Origin: Halobacillus_A sp043497005
GTDB lineage: Bacteria; Bacillota; Bacilli; Bacillales; Halobacillaceae
Reading direction: 5' to 3'
Length of the DNA: 64,000 nt
NCBI RefSeq assembly: GCF_043497005.1
Contig: NZ_JBIEKE010000002.1
Location: 248,001-312,000, forward strand
Made by a program: the position numbers and the translations under genes. Positions 44,207 through 53,179 of the stretch are shown piece after piece (position 1 is the stretch's first letter; each line of letters begins with the position of its first letter). Below the pieces are notes generated by a model, which was not told the origin of the DNA, did no database searches, and worked only from the letters and a program-made list of their open reading frames with translations.

Positions 44207-44239
44207 CAACCTTATATAAATGATATACTAGAGGTTGGA
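44207..44239 (+). promoter_or_regulatory. Inverted repeat around the pbpA -10 region
   Basis: CCAACCT (44207-44213) and AGGTTGG (44233-44239) flank a candidate -10, TATACT (44225-44230). No strong -35 is visible. It could be a repressor site. Confidence 0.35.
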
Positions 44240-44265
44240 ATTATTAGGAGTAAGGGAGAGGAACC

Positions 44266-46422
44266 ATGGGGAAGAATTCAAATCATAAAAAATCGCATTT
44301 ACCTTTCCGTTTAAATATTATCTTTTTTATCGTTTTCCTTTTATTCGCAGGTCTGATTTTGCAATTAGGCGTCGTGCAAATTTTAACGGGAGAATCTGCA
44401 CAAGAAGAAATAGATCGGACGGAAAATACAACAACCACCATCCCAGTGCCGAGGGGAGAAATGTACGATCGGTTTGGCCGGGTAATGGTGAATAACCAAC
44501 CTCTTTACTCAATTACATATACACCACCTAAAGGGGTTCAGGCAGAAGATCGATTAGAAGTGGCTGAAGCCATGGCTCAATATATTAAGATGGATTTTGA
44601 AGATGAATTGACAGATAGAGATTTACGAGAATATTTCTTTTTAAAAAATGAGCAGGAAGTTACTGAACGCCTTTCAGAAGAAGATGTTGAAGACTTAGAC
44701 AATGGAGAAGTTTATCAAGCGCAAATAGACAGTATCACGGAAGAAGAAATTAATGATTTTGATGATGAAACAAAAGAAATTATTGCAATTAAAAAAGAAC
44801 TGGATAAAGCATATACCTTATCTCCCCACGTAGTGAAGAACGCGGATATTTCACAAGAGGAATACTCAACTGTCGCTGAACACTTATCTGAACTTCCAGG
44901 GATTAACGTTACATCCGACTGGGAGAGAGACTTTCCTTATGATAATACATTTAGAAGTTTCATCGGAGGCATCACGACAAGTGAGCAAGGTATTCCTCGT
45001 GATGAGGAAGATTATTATATGTCTCTGGACTACAGTCGTAACGACCGCGTAGGTACCAGCGGATTAGAAGAACAGTATGAGAGTGTTCTGAGGGGAACGA
45101 AGGAAAAAGTTCAGTACACGACAGATAAAAATAATACCGTTATTGATACGGAAGTTGTTCGGGAAGGTTCACGGGGGAAAGACCTTATGCTCTCTTTAGA
45201 TGTTGAATTGCAGCAGGAAGTCGATGATATTGTTGAAGAAGAGCTGGTGAAAGCAATTGAAGAAGAACCGCAGGCGAACCGACACATGGAGAATGCGGTT
45301 GTAGTTATGTCTGATCCTAACAATGGGGAAGTTCTTGCTGTTTCAGGAAAACAATACAATCGTGATCGAGAACCGGGCGATGATAAAGTTTCAGATGCAT
45401 CTTATCAAGCTGTATATAATGCCTATACGCCGGGTTCAACAGTTAAAGGTGCTACGGTGCTTACAGGCCTTAAAGAAGGAGTCATCACCCCAGGCACGGT
45501 GGTAAATGACAGGACATTAAGGTTTCAAGGTACGGCTAACAAGAGTTCCTATAGACCAGGGATTGGTAATGTAAATTATCGCCAGGCATTACAGCAATCT
45601 TCAAACGTATACATGTTCTATATTGCGATGTGGATGGGCGGACACGAATATGTAGAAAATGGGCCGTTAAATTTACAAAGTGACACATTGCAAAGATTCA
45701 ATTATAACTTTAATCAGTTCGGCTTAGGAGTAGAAACCGGGATAGATTTTCCTTATGAAGCCAAAGGATTTGAGGAAATGAGTTTCCCTAATCCAGGCGT
45801 GGTCTTGGATTACTCCATTGGTCAGTACAGCACATATACAGCTATGCAGTTGAATCAATATGTGTCGACGATCGCCAATGGCGGAAATCGCGTCCGGCCG
45901 AAATTAGTAAAGGAAGTTCATAACCCAAATGAAGAGGAAGAGGGGTTAGGGCCTTTATACAATAAGTATGATACCGAAGTTATGAACAGGCTGACGATGG
46001 ATGAAGAGGATATAACTAGAGTTCAAGAAGCTTTCCGCGATGTAATGCTTCCTGGAGGTACTGCATCCGGATATTTCAACGGTGTGGACTATCAACCTGC
46101 AGGAAAAACTGGTACCGCTCAGGAGATAGTTACTGAAAGAGATGAAAATGGGGATATAGTTTATGGTGCAGACGATAAACCTGTGCAATATGAAACTTTA
46201 AATTTAACTATGGTAGGGTATGCGCCTTTTGATGATCCAGAAGTAGCTTTTTCTGTTATGGTTCCATTTACAGGAGAAGATTCTGATACAAGCATTAATG
46301 GGGACATTTCCCGCAGGATTTTGGATGCATATTTTGACCTTAAAGACGAACGAGAAGAAAACGGAATAAACTTAGAGTTAACAGACGCAGATGAAAACAC
46401 AGAAGATGTGGAAGAGGAGTGA
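44266..46422 (+). CDS. pbpA: Class B penicillin-binding protein 2 (PbpA-like)
   Basis: A 718-residue transpeptidase: one membrane helix (about residues 15-37), PBP dimerisation domain, and a C-terminal transpeptidase domain with active site STVK (in PGSTVKGA, near residue 398), SSN (in QSSNVYMF) and KTG (in AGKTGTAQE). It crosslinks peptidoglycan during elongation in rod-shaped cells with RodA. The protein is strongly acidic, with long Glu/Asp stretches and an acidic tail, more than expected of a non-halophile (inference). Confidence 0.94.
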   Translation: MGKNSNHKKSHLPFRLNIIFFIVFLLFAGLILQLGVVQILTGESAQEEIDRTENTTTTIPVPRGEMYDRFGRVMVNNQPLYSITYTPPKGVQAEDRLEVAEAMAQYIKMDFEDELTDRDLREYFFLKNEQEVTERLSEEDVEDLDNGEVYQAQIDSITEEEINDFDDETKEIIAIKKELDKAYTLSPHVVKNADISQEEYSTVAEHLSELPGINVTSDWERDFPYDNTFRSFIGGITTSEQGIPRDEEDYYMSLDYSRNDRVGTSGLEEQYESVLRGTKEKVQYTTDKNNTVIDTEVVREGSRGKDLMLSLDVELQQEVDDIVEEELVKAIEEEPQANRHMENAVVVMSDPNNGEVLAVSGKQYNRDREPGDDKVSDASYQAVYNAYTPGSTVKGATVLTGLKEGVITPGTVVNDRTLRFQGTANKSSYRPGIGNVNYRQALQQSSNVYMFYIAMWMGGHEYVENGPLNLQSDTLQRFNYNFNQFGLGVETGIDFPYEAKGFEEMSFPNPGVVLDYSIGQYSTYTAMQLNQYVSTIANGGNRVRPKLVKEVHNPNEEEEGLGPLYNKYDTEVMNRLTMDEEDITRVQEAFRDVMLPGGTASGYFNGVDYQPAGKTGTAQEIVTERDENGDIVYGADDKPVQYETLNLTMVGYAPFDDPEVAFSVMVPFTGEDSDTSINGDISRRILDAYFDLKDEREENGINLELTDADENTEDVEEE

Positions 46423-46447
46423 TGCTATGAGGCATCACTCTTTTTTT
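46417..46447 (+). terminator. Terminator overlapping the pbpA stop codon
   Basis: GAGTGATGC (46417-46425, including the TGA stop) pairs with GCATCACTC (46432-46440), then seven T. The stem begins inside the last codons. Confidence 0.92.
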
Positions 46448-46498
46448 GTGTGTAAAATAAAAACCGTTTTCCTGATTTTTATACATAAAATAAACTTG

Positions 46499-46557
46499 TT
46501 TACAAAACCTTTACGTTGCTTTCATATGTACTTAAAATTACCTAGTTAGTATATAAA
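46499..46557 (+). promoter_or_regulatory. Pho box array and promoter of pstS
   Basis: Four TT(N)A-type hexamers repeat every 11 bases: TTTACA 46499-46504, TTTACG 46510-46515, TTCATA 46521-46526 and TTAAAA 46532-46537. This is the spacing of PhoP dimer sites (TTAACA-N5-TTAACA). A -10 (TATAAA, 46552-46557) follows, without a good -35, as in PhoP-activated promoters. Confidence 0.85.
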
Positions 46558-46614
46558 ATGTAAGTTGGCTCAGCCAATACACAAATCATTCAGAATTATA
46601 GGGGGAGAAGGAAC

Positions 46615-47592
46615 ATGAAAAGCTTTAAAAATTTTGCACTTCTTTTCGCATTCATTCTAGTACTAGGAGTACTAGCAGCATGTGGCTCTTCGGACGAAGA
46701 AACACAAGGTGATTCAGAAGGTGGAGAAGATTCTGAAGTATCTGGTCAAATCGCTATTGATGGATCTTCTACAGTATTTCCTATCATGGAAGGGATAACA
46801 GCACAGTACGCTCAAGAACATCCTGAAACTGATCCATCTCTAAACAGCTCTGGTTCAGGTGGAGGATTTAAAAAATCAACTGTAGGAGAGATTGATTTAA
46901 GCAACGCTTCTCGTCCAATCAGTGAAGAAGAGCAAAAAATTGCTGAGGAAAATGACATTGAACTTAAAGAACTAGAACTTGCTTATGATGGACTTTCAGT
47001 GGTAGTGAGCCAGCAAAATGATTTTGTTGATGAGTTAACAGTAGATCAACTTAAAGAGATTTTCTTAGATTCTTCAGATGTAGAAACATGGTCAGATCTA
47101 AATTCTGAATGGCCGGACGAGCCTATTAAAATATTCAGCCCGGGACATGACTCTGGTACTTTTGACTATTGGAACGAAACGATTCTTGAAGAAGAGCCAA
47201 TGAAAGAGGGAGAAAATACGACTCTTTCTGAAGACGATAATACGTTAGTACGCGGAATTGAAAATGATCCTTATGCTATCGGGTTTTTCGGTTATGCCTA
47301 TTACGAAGCTAACCAAGATTCATTGAAAGTATTAGGGATTGATAATGGAGAGGGTGCAGTAAAACCTGATGCAGAAACGATTCAGGATGGTTCTTACGCT
47401 CCACTATCTCGACCGATTTTTACGTATGCAAACCTTGATTCGTTAAAAGAAAAGCCGCAAGTATTAGATTTTGTTAAGTTTACACTTGAAAATGCTGGTG
47501 CAAAAGCTGATGAAGTTGGGTATGTTGCACTTAGCGATGAAGAATATAAAGAACAAATTGAAGAAGTCGAAAGCTGGGTAGAGGAAGAATAA
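46615..47592 (+). CDS. pstS: Phosphate-binding lipoprotein PstS
   Basis: A 325-residue lipoprotein of the high-affinity phosphate ABC importer. The signal peptide ends at a lipobox, LAAC with Cys23. An acidic, Ser/Glu-rich linker is followed by two lobes with phosphate-binding segments DGSSTVFP, NSSGSGGGF and HDSGTFDYW. It gives phosphate to PstCA. Its many Asp and Glu residues suit a salt environment (inference). First gene of the pst operon, behind a Pho box array. Confidence 0.97.
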   Translation: MKSFKNFALLFAFILVLGVLAACGSSDEETQGDSEGGEDSEVSGQIAIDGSSTVFPIMEGITAQYAQEHPETDPSLNSSGSGGGFKKSTVGEIDLSNASRPISEEEQKIAEENDIELKELELAYDGLSVVVSQQNDFVDELTVDQLKEIFLDSSDVETWSDLNSEWPDEPIKIFSPGHDSGTFDYWNETILEEEPMKEGENTTLSEDDNTLVRGIENDPYAIGFFGYAYYEANQDSLKVLGIDNGEGAVKPDAETIQDGSYAPLSRPIFTYANLDSLKEKPQVLDFVKFTLENAGAKADEVGYVALSDEEYKEQIEEVESWVEEE

Positions 47593-47606
47593 TTCAGAAA
47601 AGCAAA

Positions 47607-47643
47607 AAGGTTGGTGGGGCCAATTTAGGTCTCACCTTGCCTT
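47607..47643 (+). terminator. Attenuating hairpin between pstS and pstC
   Basis: GGTGGGGCC (47613-47621) pairs with GGTCTCACC (47628-47636), extended by AAGG/CCTT. There is no long T run. A stem at this place is known in the B. subtilis pst operon, where it lets pstS be expressed more than the transporter genes. Confidence 0.65.
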
Positions 47644-47664
47644 ATGGGTGAGAGGAGTTTACGT

Positions 47665-48609
47665 ATGGACCAACTTTTGAATGAGGGAAAAGAGTTAAAC
47701 GTCCAAATGATGATTGAAGAAAAGAGAAAAAATCGCAGCGTAAAAAATATATTTGAAAAAGCAATACCGTATTTTCTTTTTCTTTGTGCGAGTGTAAGTA
47801 TATTAACAACTCTTGGGATATTATTTACACTTTTAAGGGAATCTGTTGGGTTCTTCTCATCTGTATCCATTGTAGATTTTTACACGGGTGCAAGCTGGGG
47901 CCCATGGACCGGTAACTTTGGTGTTGCTCCATTGATTGGTGGAACTTTGTTAATTACTTTAGTAGCAACAGTGGTAGCAGTTCCTATTGGCCTTATGTCT
48001 GCCATTTTTTTGAGTGAGTATGCGAACGATCGAGTAAGGAGAGTTATTAAACCTATATTAGAAGTTCTGGCGGGTATTCCTACCGTTGTTTATGGTTTCT
48101 TTGCTTTAACTTTTGTTACTCCTGTACTGCAATCATTTATTCCAGGACTTGGTATATTTAACGCGTTAAGCGCCGGGATTGTCGTAGGAGTTATGATTAT
48201 TCCGATGATTGCTTCTTTATCTGAAGATGCATTAAATGCTGTCCCTAATTCGTTACGTGAAGGGGCTTATGGACTAGGTTCTACAAAACTGGAAGTGGTA
48301 TTCAAAGTGTTACTGCCAGCAGGTTTTTCTGGTATTGTAGCTTCCATTGTTCTTGCGATTTCAAGGGCGATAGGAGAAACGATGATTGTTACAATCGCTG
48401 CCGGTGCTACGCCGAACCTGACCATGAATCCGACAGAATCCGTTCAAACGATGACCGCATTCATCGTTCAAGCTGCTACGGGCGATACAAGCTTTGGTTC
48501 TGACATCTATTATAGTTTGTATGCTGTTGGTATGACGCTGTTTGTCATCACTTTAGTAATGAATTTACTGGCCCAATACATCTCACGGAAGTTTAGGGAG
48601 GAGTATTAA
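47665..48609 (+). CDS. pstC: Phosphate ABC transporter permease PstC
   Basis: A 314-residue membrane permease with six helices and the EAA-type cytoplasmic loop around NSLREGAYGLGSTKLEVVFKV near residue 205. Forms the channel with PstA. The ATG at 47665 follows GAGAGGAG. It overlaps pstA by one base. Confidence 0.96.
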   Translation: MDQLLNEGKELNVQMMIEEKRKNRSVKNIFEKAIPYFLFLCASVSILTTLGILFTLLRESVGFFSSVSIVDFYTGASWGPWTGNFGVAPLIGGTLLITLVATVVAVPIGLMSAIFLSEYANDRVRRVIKPILEVLAGIPTVVYGFFALTFVTPVLQSFIPGLGIFNALSAGIVVGVMIIPMIASLSEDALNAVPNSLREGAYGLGSTKLEVVFKVLLPAGFSGIVASIVLAISRAIGETMIVTIAAGATPNLTMNPTESVQTMTAFIVQAATGDTSFGSDIYYSLYAVGMTLFVITLVMNLLAQYISRKFREEY

Positions 48610-49487
48610 TGTTTGAAAAGAACGTAGGGAATTTACAAAAGAAAATGACGAATAGAGTGTGGCTGAATAAAGGAATGATGGTATTATTCCTTTTAGCAAC
48701 ATTAGTCGGACTTGTTGTTTTAGGTGCATTATTTTACCGTGTATTGACTCAAGGATCTGGATATTTAAGTTTAGATTTTATAACTAGCCTTCCTTCCCCT
48801 TCATTTGAAGACGCAGGAATATGGGCAGGCTTAATTGGTTCAATATGGCTAATGGCTATTGTAGCTGTAGTGTCGATTATCATTGGAGTGTCTACCTCTA
48901 TTTATTTAGAAGAGTACGCTCCGAAAAACAAGTTGACAGAAATTATTAGAATCAATATTCAAAATTTAGCAGGTGTGCCTTCCGTTGTTTTTGGGTTGTT
49001 AGGATTAACCTTTTTCGTATATATGTTTGCGATTGGTTATCGACTCCTTGCTGGAGGGTTAACGATGGCTCTGCTTATTCTTCCCATTATAGTAGTTGCT
49101 TCTCAAGAATCGTTACGCTCTGTACCAAATGAGATTAAAGAAGCCTCCATGGGAATGGGTGCTACAAAGTGGCAGACGATTGCACGCGTTATTCTGCCGG
49201 CAGCATTACCTGGTATTTTAACAGGTACTATACTTGCCTTGTCACGTGCGATTGGGGAAACGGCACCACTTATTATTGTAGGTGCCGCAGCTGCCATTTA
49301 CACGTTACCTGACTCTTTATTATCTAAATACACCGCTATGCCGATTCAAATTTACAATTGGACAGCACGTCCTCAAGAAGAATGGCAATATGTAGCTGGT
49401 GCCGGAATCATTGTTTTACTAGCTGTCCTACTGCTTATGAATTCTATTGCCGTATTAATAAGAAATAAATTTCAGAGACGCCTATAA
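48609..49487 (+). CDS. pstA: Phosphate ABC transporter permease PstA
   Basis: A 292-residue permease with about six helices; the EAA loop is IKEASMGMGATKWQTIARV near residue 178. The TAATG junction with pstC couples translation. Partner of PstC and PstB in ATP-driven phosphate import. Confidence 0.96.
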   Translation: MFEKNVGNLQKKMTNRVWLNKGMMVLFLLATLVGLVVLGALFYRVLTQGSGYLSLDFITSLPSPSFEDAGIWAGLIGSIWLMAIVAVVSIIIGVSTSIYLEEYAPKNKLTEIIRINIQNLAGVPSVVFGLLGLTFFVYMFAIGYRLLAGGLTMALLILPIIVVASQESLRSVPNEIKEASMGMGATKWQTIARVILPAALPGILTGTILALSRAIGETAPLIIVGAAAAIYTLPDSLLSKYTAMPIQIYNWTARPQEEWQYVAGAGIIVLLAVLLLMNSIAVLIRNKFQRRL

Positions 49488-49508
49488 ATGGATGAGGAGG
49501 ATTTCAAT

Positions 49509-50363
49509 ATGAATAAACTAAGAGAAAAGAAGTCTTCAAACAAAGAGAATGAAAAGCCAACCGTAATTCCACAAGTGCAAATTCAATCAAATAACGAGGT
49601 GGATTCTAAGCGGAATGTATTTGAAGTAGAGGATTTAAATTTATGGTATGGTTCAAATCAAGCTCTTTACGAAATTAATATGAAAATTCCTGAAAAGCAA
49701 GTTACAGCAATCATTGGTCCGTCAGGTTGTGGTAAATCCACTTACTTGAAAGCACTCAACCGAATGGTAGAGATGGTTCCTATTGTAAAAACATCGGGAA
49801 CAATTAAATACAATGATCAAAACATTTACAAAGATAAGCTGACGGTTGAGTATTTGAGAACAAAAGTAGGTATGGTATTCCAAAAACCAAATCCATTTCC
49901 GAAGTCTGTTTATGATAACGTAGCCTATGGGCCGAGGGTGCATGGTATTAAGAAAAAAGCAATTTTAGACCAGATCGTTGAAAAAAGCTTAAAAGATGCA
50001 GCGATTTGGGAGGAACTAAAAGATCGGCTTAATGAAAATGCTTATGGGTTATCCGGGGGTCAGCAGCAAAGGGTTTGTATTGCCCGCGCTTTAGCTGTTG
50101 AACCTGATGTTATCTTAATGGACGAACCGACATCTGCATTAGACCCGATCTCCACTTTGAAGGTTGAAGAACTTGTTCAAGAATTAAAGAAAAAATACAG
50201 CATTATCATAGTTACTCATAACATGCAGCAGGCAGCTAGAATTTCAGATAAAACAGCCTTTTTTTTAAATGGTGAGTTAATTGAGTACAGCAGTACAGAT
50301 GACTTATTTCAAAATCCGAGTGACAAACGAACAGAAGATTATATTACTGGACGCTTTGGTTAA
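49509..50363 (+). CDS. pstB: Phosphate ABC transporter ATP-binding protein PstB
   Basis: A 284-residue ATPase: Walker A GPSGCGKSTYLKAL, Q-loop VFQKPNPFP, signature LSGGQQQR, Walker B VILMDEPTSALDP and H-loop VTHNM. A hydrophilic N-terminal extension of about 35 residues precedes the ATPase core. ATG 49509 is eight bases after GGAGG. B. subtilis has two pstB copies; here only one is present. Confidence 0.96.
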   Translation: MNKLREKKSSNKENEKPTVIPQVQIQSNNEVDSKRNVFEVEDLNLWYGSNQALYEINMKIPEKQVTAIIGPSGCGKSTYLKALNRMVEMVPIVKTSGTIKYNDQNIYKDKLTVEYLRTKVGMVFQKPNPFPKSVYDNVAYGPRVHGIKKKAILDQIVEKSLKDAAIWEELKDRLNENAYGLSGGQQQRVCIARALAVEPDVILMDEPTSALDPISTLKVEELVQELKKKYSIIIVTHNMQQAARISDKTAFFLNGELIEYSSTDDLFQNPSDKRTEDYITGRFG

Positions 50364-50386
50364 AATCTCTCGAAAGGAAGTTGGTT

Positions 50387-51046
50387 ATGGCAATTCGTTT
50401 ACAGTTTGAAGAAGAACTAGCAAAAGTTAAAAACCATATTAATGAGATGTCTCTAAGTACTAAAGAAGCTCTGGACCGTGCCATTCACATTTTATATCAA
50501 GGTAATGTTCAACAAGCTAAGCAGCTGATAAAAGATGACAAAGTTATTGATCTAAAAGAAGAAGAGATTAACGAAGAAGCGATTGGAATGATCGCAAAAC
50601 AGCAGCCTGTAGCTACAGATTTAAGACGTTTGGTCGTGGCTATTAAAATTTCTGCTGATCTTGAAAGAATGGCAGATCATACAAAGAATATTGCTAAAGC
50701 GACAATACACTTGGGTGAGGATCATGGTATCACGATTCACCCCCAACTTAGAGAGATGGGCATTTTAGCTATGGATATGGTTGATCTATCCATTAAAGCT
50801 TTTGAAAATGAAGATATTACTTTAGCGAAGAAACTTGCAGAAATGGACGATACGATGGATAAGATGTACGGAGAAGTTGTGAAGGAACTTCTTGAAAGTA
50901 CGGCTATAAATCCAGAGCAGATTCAACATATCATGCAGATGGCTTATACGGCCCGTTATATTGAACGATTTGCTGATCATATTACTAATATCGGTGAGAA
51001 TGTATTATATTTAGTAAAGGGTAAAAATGTTGATTTAAATAGTTAG
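50387..51046 (+). CDS. phoU: Phosphate transport regulator PhoU
   Basis: A 219-residue helical protein with two PhoU repeats (DLKEEEINEEAIGMIA near 50 and ERFADHITNIGENV near 195). It restrains phosphate uptake and the PhoR-PhoB/PhoP signalling. B. subtilis lacks phoU in its pst operon, so its presence here is a difference from that model. AAAGGAAG precedes the ATG 50387; the in-frame TTG at 50381 is less likely. Confidence 0.95.
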   Translation: MAIRLQFEEELAKVKNHINEMSLSTKEALDRAIHILYQGNVQQAKQLIKDDKVIDLKEEEINEEAIGMIAKQQPVATDLRRLVVAIKISADLERMADHTKNIAKATIHLGEDHGITIHPQLREMGILAMDMVDLSIKAFENEDITLAKKLAEMDDTMDKMYGEVVKELLESTAINPEQIQHIMQMAYTARYIERFADHITNIGENVLYLVKGKNVDLNS

Positions 51047-51080
51047 AAAAAAGGTATGAGGATGAACTCATACCTTTTTA
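51047..51080 (+). terminator. Terminator of the pst-phoU operon
   Basis: AAAAGGTATGAG (51049-51060) pairs with CTCATACCTTTT (51067-51078), T run after. Convergent to the next gene. Confidence 0.93.
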
Positions 51081-51091
51081 AAATCGTATAT

Positions 51092-51622
51092 TCACCTTGT
51101 AATCGTATCAGCAACTTCATCTCTATTCATACTTTCACTTAACTCAAACTCGCCAATTTGAATATATTGCGTTAATTTTCGATCAGATAAATAAATATCA
51201 AATGATTCAGCATCTTCTATAATGCCTTGTTGTTCAAGAGTTTGGCTTATATCTGTTGAGCTGATTCCCTCTTCAATGACGAGAGTATAAGTTTTAGTTT
51301 TGTTCTCTTCTCCTTCTTCACTATCTTTCTCTTGACTTTCCACTTCATCTGCCTGATTTCGTTCATCACCATCAGTTTCATTTGTACTTTCTTCTTTGGA
51401 AGCGGCGGTCGTTTGAGAATGAACAGCTTGATTGACTTTTTCTTGAAGCTGTTCATCGGTTAACACGTTATAACCGCCAGCTTCCATTTCATTTATCATA
51501 TCTATCTCATCCATAGTGGCTGTGCTCTCAGCCTGCTCGTTTGGTCCAATCCAGTAATTCATCCCCATTACAACTGTAGAAACAAAAATTCCTAGTGAAA
51601 AAAAACGTAAGGATTGTTTCAT
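51092..51622 (-). CDS. yqzC: YqzC-like membrane-anchored protein
   Basis: A 176-residue protein with an N-terminal signal-anchor (residues 6-24), an acidic low-complexity linker (about 70-112, Glu and Asn rich) and a C-terminal domain with YTLVIEEGISSTDISQTLEQQGII and LDR-like LSDRKLTQYIQIGEFELS. This resembles the LysM-like subdomain of the endolytic transglycosylase MltG, without its catalytic domain. It overlaps the next gene by four bases. Position fits yqzC of B. subtilis. Confidence 0.7.
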   Translation of the reverse strand: MKQSLRFFSLGIFVSTVVMGMNYWIGPNEQAESTATMDEIDMINEMEAGGYNVLTDEQLQEKVNQAVHSQTTAASKEESTNETDGDERNQADEVESQEKDSEEGEENKTKTYTLVIEEGISSTDISQTLEQQGIIEDAESFDIYLSDRKLTQYIQIGEFELSESMNRDEVADTITR

Positions 51623-51990
51623 TGAGGGACACCCTTTGCAGAATAGCTATAAACAATGTTTTTTACATCCGCAACACTCATGTTTGTTTCTTGAGCAATT
51701 CTTTCTGTTGAATATCCACCCTGGTACATACTTTTAATCGTTTGAGCGAGGGAAGGAGACTTGGAGGAAGAGGAACGAGGATGTTTTATCATTTCCTCTG
51801 TTAAGTCCCCCGTCAAAAGTTCTTCTTCCAAAACGTTTAATTTTTTCTTTACTTGATATGTATCTTGCATTACTTGGATCGATAGTTGTTCGACTTGGTC
51901 TTCTACATCTTTTAAACGATCATTCATGAAAAATGAAGCGATAAAAAGCACAACACTAATTGCAGTTAAAGTAATTAAAATAGGCATCAT
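51619..51990 (-). CDS. yqzD: YqzD-like protein
   Basis: A 123-residue protein: N-terminal membrane helix (residues 4-22), a helical coiled coil (25-65) and a C-terminal helix-turn-helix-like part (about 80-115, with TIKSMYQGGYSTERIAQETNMSV). Likely transcribed with yqzC, as in B. subtilis. Unknown function. GAGAGGA precedes its start. Confidence 0.7.
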   Translation of the reverse strand: MMPILITLTAISVVLFIASFFMNDRLKDVEDQVEQLSIQVMQDTYQVKKKLNVLEEELLTGDLTEEMIKHPRSSSSKSPSLAQTIKSMYQGGYSTERIAQETNMSVADVKNIVYSYSAKGVPQ

Positions 51991-52167
51991 TGTTACATTC
52001 CTCTCTTTCCTCGTACAGTTATACCATATTTTAAGAGGGATTTCTATAAGCTAATTCGTCTATTTACATTTACACACTTGAAAGCCAATCGAAGTTTTGG
52101 TACGATTATAAAGTCTGATTATGTGGATAAAGACAGTGAATTGAATCATGATTTGGAGGGATAAACC

Positions 52168-52317
52168 ATGCGTGTAAATATCACACTTGCTTGCACTGAA
52201 ACTGGTGACCGCAATTATATTTCTACAAAAAACAAGCGTACAAACCCTGAACGTATTGAGCTTAAAAAATACAGCCCACGTCTAGGAAAGCATACGCTTC
52301 ATCGCGAGACTAAATAA
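52168..52317 (+). CDS. rpmG: 50S ribosomal protein L33, zinc-free form
   Basis: A 49-residue protein, MRVNITLACTETGDRNYIS to KHTLHRETK, behind TGGAGGG. In the zinc-binding form of L33 there are two Cys pairs; here only one Cys remains (Cys9), with CTET and SPRLG where CxxC would be. It is therefore the C-minus type that needs no zinc. Such paralogues are often controlled by Zur, but I see no convincing Zur box. Confidence 0.95.
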   Translation: MRVNITLACTETGDRNYISTKNKRTNPERIELKKYSPRLGKHTLHRETK

Positions 52318-52348
52318 GCAGCGGAGTTTTATACTCTGCTGTTTTTTT
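52317..52348 (+). terminator. Terminator after rpmG
   Basis: AGCAGCGGAG (52317-52326) pairs with CTCTGCTGTT (52334-52343) with two G-T pairs, then a T run. yqgN starts only 20 bases after the stem, so partial read-through is likely. Confidence 0.8.
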
Positions 52349-52362
52349 ATAGGGATGATGAC

Positions 52363-52938
52363 ATGAAAAAACAATTATTACGTGAGCAAGGAAAACTTAC
52401 TCTCAAAGCCTTTTCTAAACAAGAAAAAATAGAAACGGAGCGGCAATTATACAATCAATTATTCCGCTCATCTTTCTATAAAGAAGCTAAGGTCATTGGT
52501 GTTACATTATCATTAAAGAATGAATGGAATACCTATCCGATTATTGAAAAAGCTTGGGAAGATAATAAAGTCGTAGCTGTGCCTAAAAGTGATCCTCTAA
52601 CTAAAACAATGACATTTTACAAGTTAACCGATTTTAGTCAATTGGAGATCGTGTATTTTGGCTTAAAAGAACCATCTCCACATCAAACTTACCCAGTAGA
52701 AAAGAAAGACATTAATCTTATATTAGTCCCAGGTTTACTTTTTGATCGAAGTGGGTTCAGAATTGGTTATGGTGGAGGGTTTTATGATAGGTACTTAAAA
52801 GATTATCAAGGTTACACAGTCTCTCTGCTCTCTCATCGTCAGCTGATAGAAGAGATTCCTTATGAATCGTTCGATCAGCCTGTCCATCAATTAATTCTTG
52901 AGAATGAAGTCGTTCGCACGACATCATCCATAGAATAA
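52363..52938 (+). CDS. yqgN: 5-formyltetrahydrofolate cyclo-ligase (YqgN)
   Basis: A 191-residue enzyme converting 5-formyl-THF into 5,10-methenyl-THF with ATP in folate metabolism. The ATP-binding signature is GFRIGYGGGFYDRYL near residues 131-145, and the LVPGLLFDRSG segment precedes it. Between rpmG and yqgO, as in B. subtilis. Confidence 0.95.
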   Translation: MKKQLLREQGKLTLKAFSKQEKIETERQLYNQLFRSSFYKEAKVIGVTLSLKNEWNTYPIIEKAWEDNKVVAVPKSDPLTKTMTFYKLTDFSQLEIVYFGLKEPSPHQTYPVEKKDINLILVPGLLFDRSGFRIGYGGGFYDRYLKDYQGYTVSLLSHRQLIEEIPYESFDQPVHQLILENEVVRTTSSIE

Positions 52939-52996
52939 ACAATTCTTTACATGGAGAAACTATGTGAAACCCAATTTCTACTGGAGGTTTCCATAG

Positions 52997-53179
52997 ATGA
53001 AAAATAAAAGTATCCTTGTCACACTACTCATAACTTCTGTTGGTACTGCCCTTTTCTTTTTCAGGAATAAGCTGATCCCAATCGTGGCTTCCGTCCCAAT
53101 TTTAAGAAAGTATAGCGTACGGTTTGTTATGAAAATACCTTTTGTAAGGAAAAAGCTGATGGGGAATCTTTTTAAGTAA
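52997..53179 (+). CDS. yqgO: YqgO-like small membrane protein
   Basis: A 60-residue basic protein with one N-terminal membrane helix (residues 5-22) and a basic, amphipathic tail (RFVMKIPFVRKKLM). TGGAGG precedes the ATG. Position between yqgN and gluP fits B. subtilis yqgO. Function unknown. Confidence 0.65.
   Translation: MKNKSILVTLLITSVGTALFFFRNKLIPIVASVPILRKYSVRFVMKIPFVRKKLMGNLFK

Noticed and set aside
52079..52167. Zur operator before rpmG
   Set aside because: AATCG and CGATT arms around 52089-52110 are present, but spacing and sequence do not fit the Zur box pattern.
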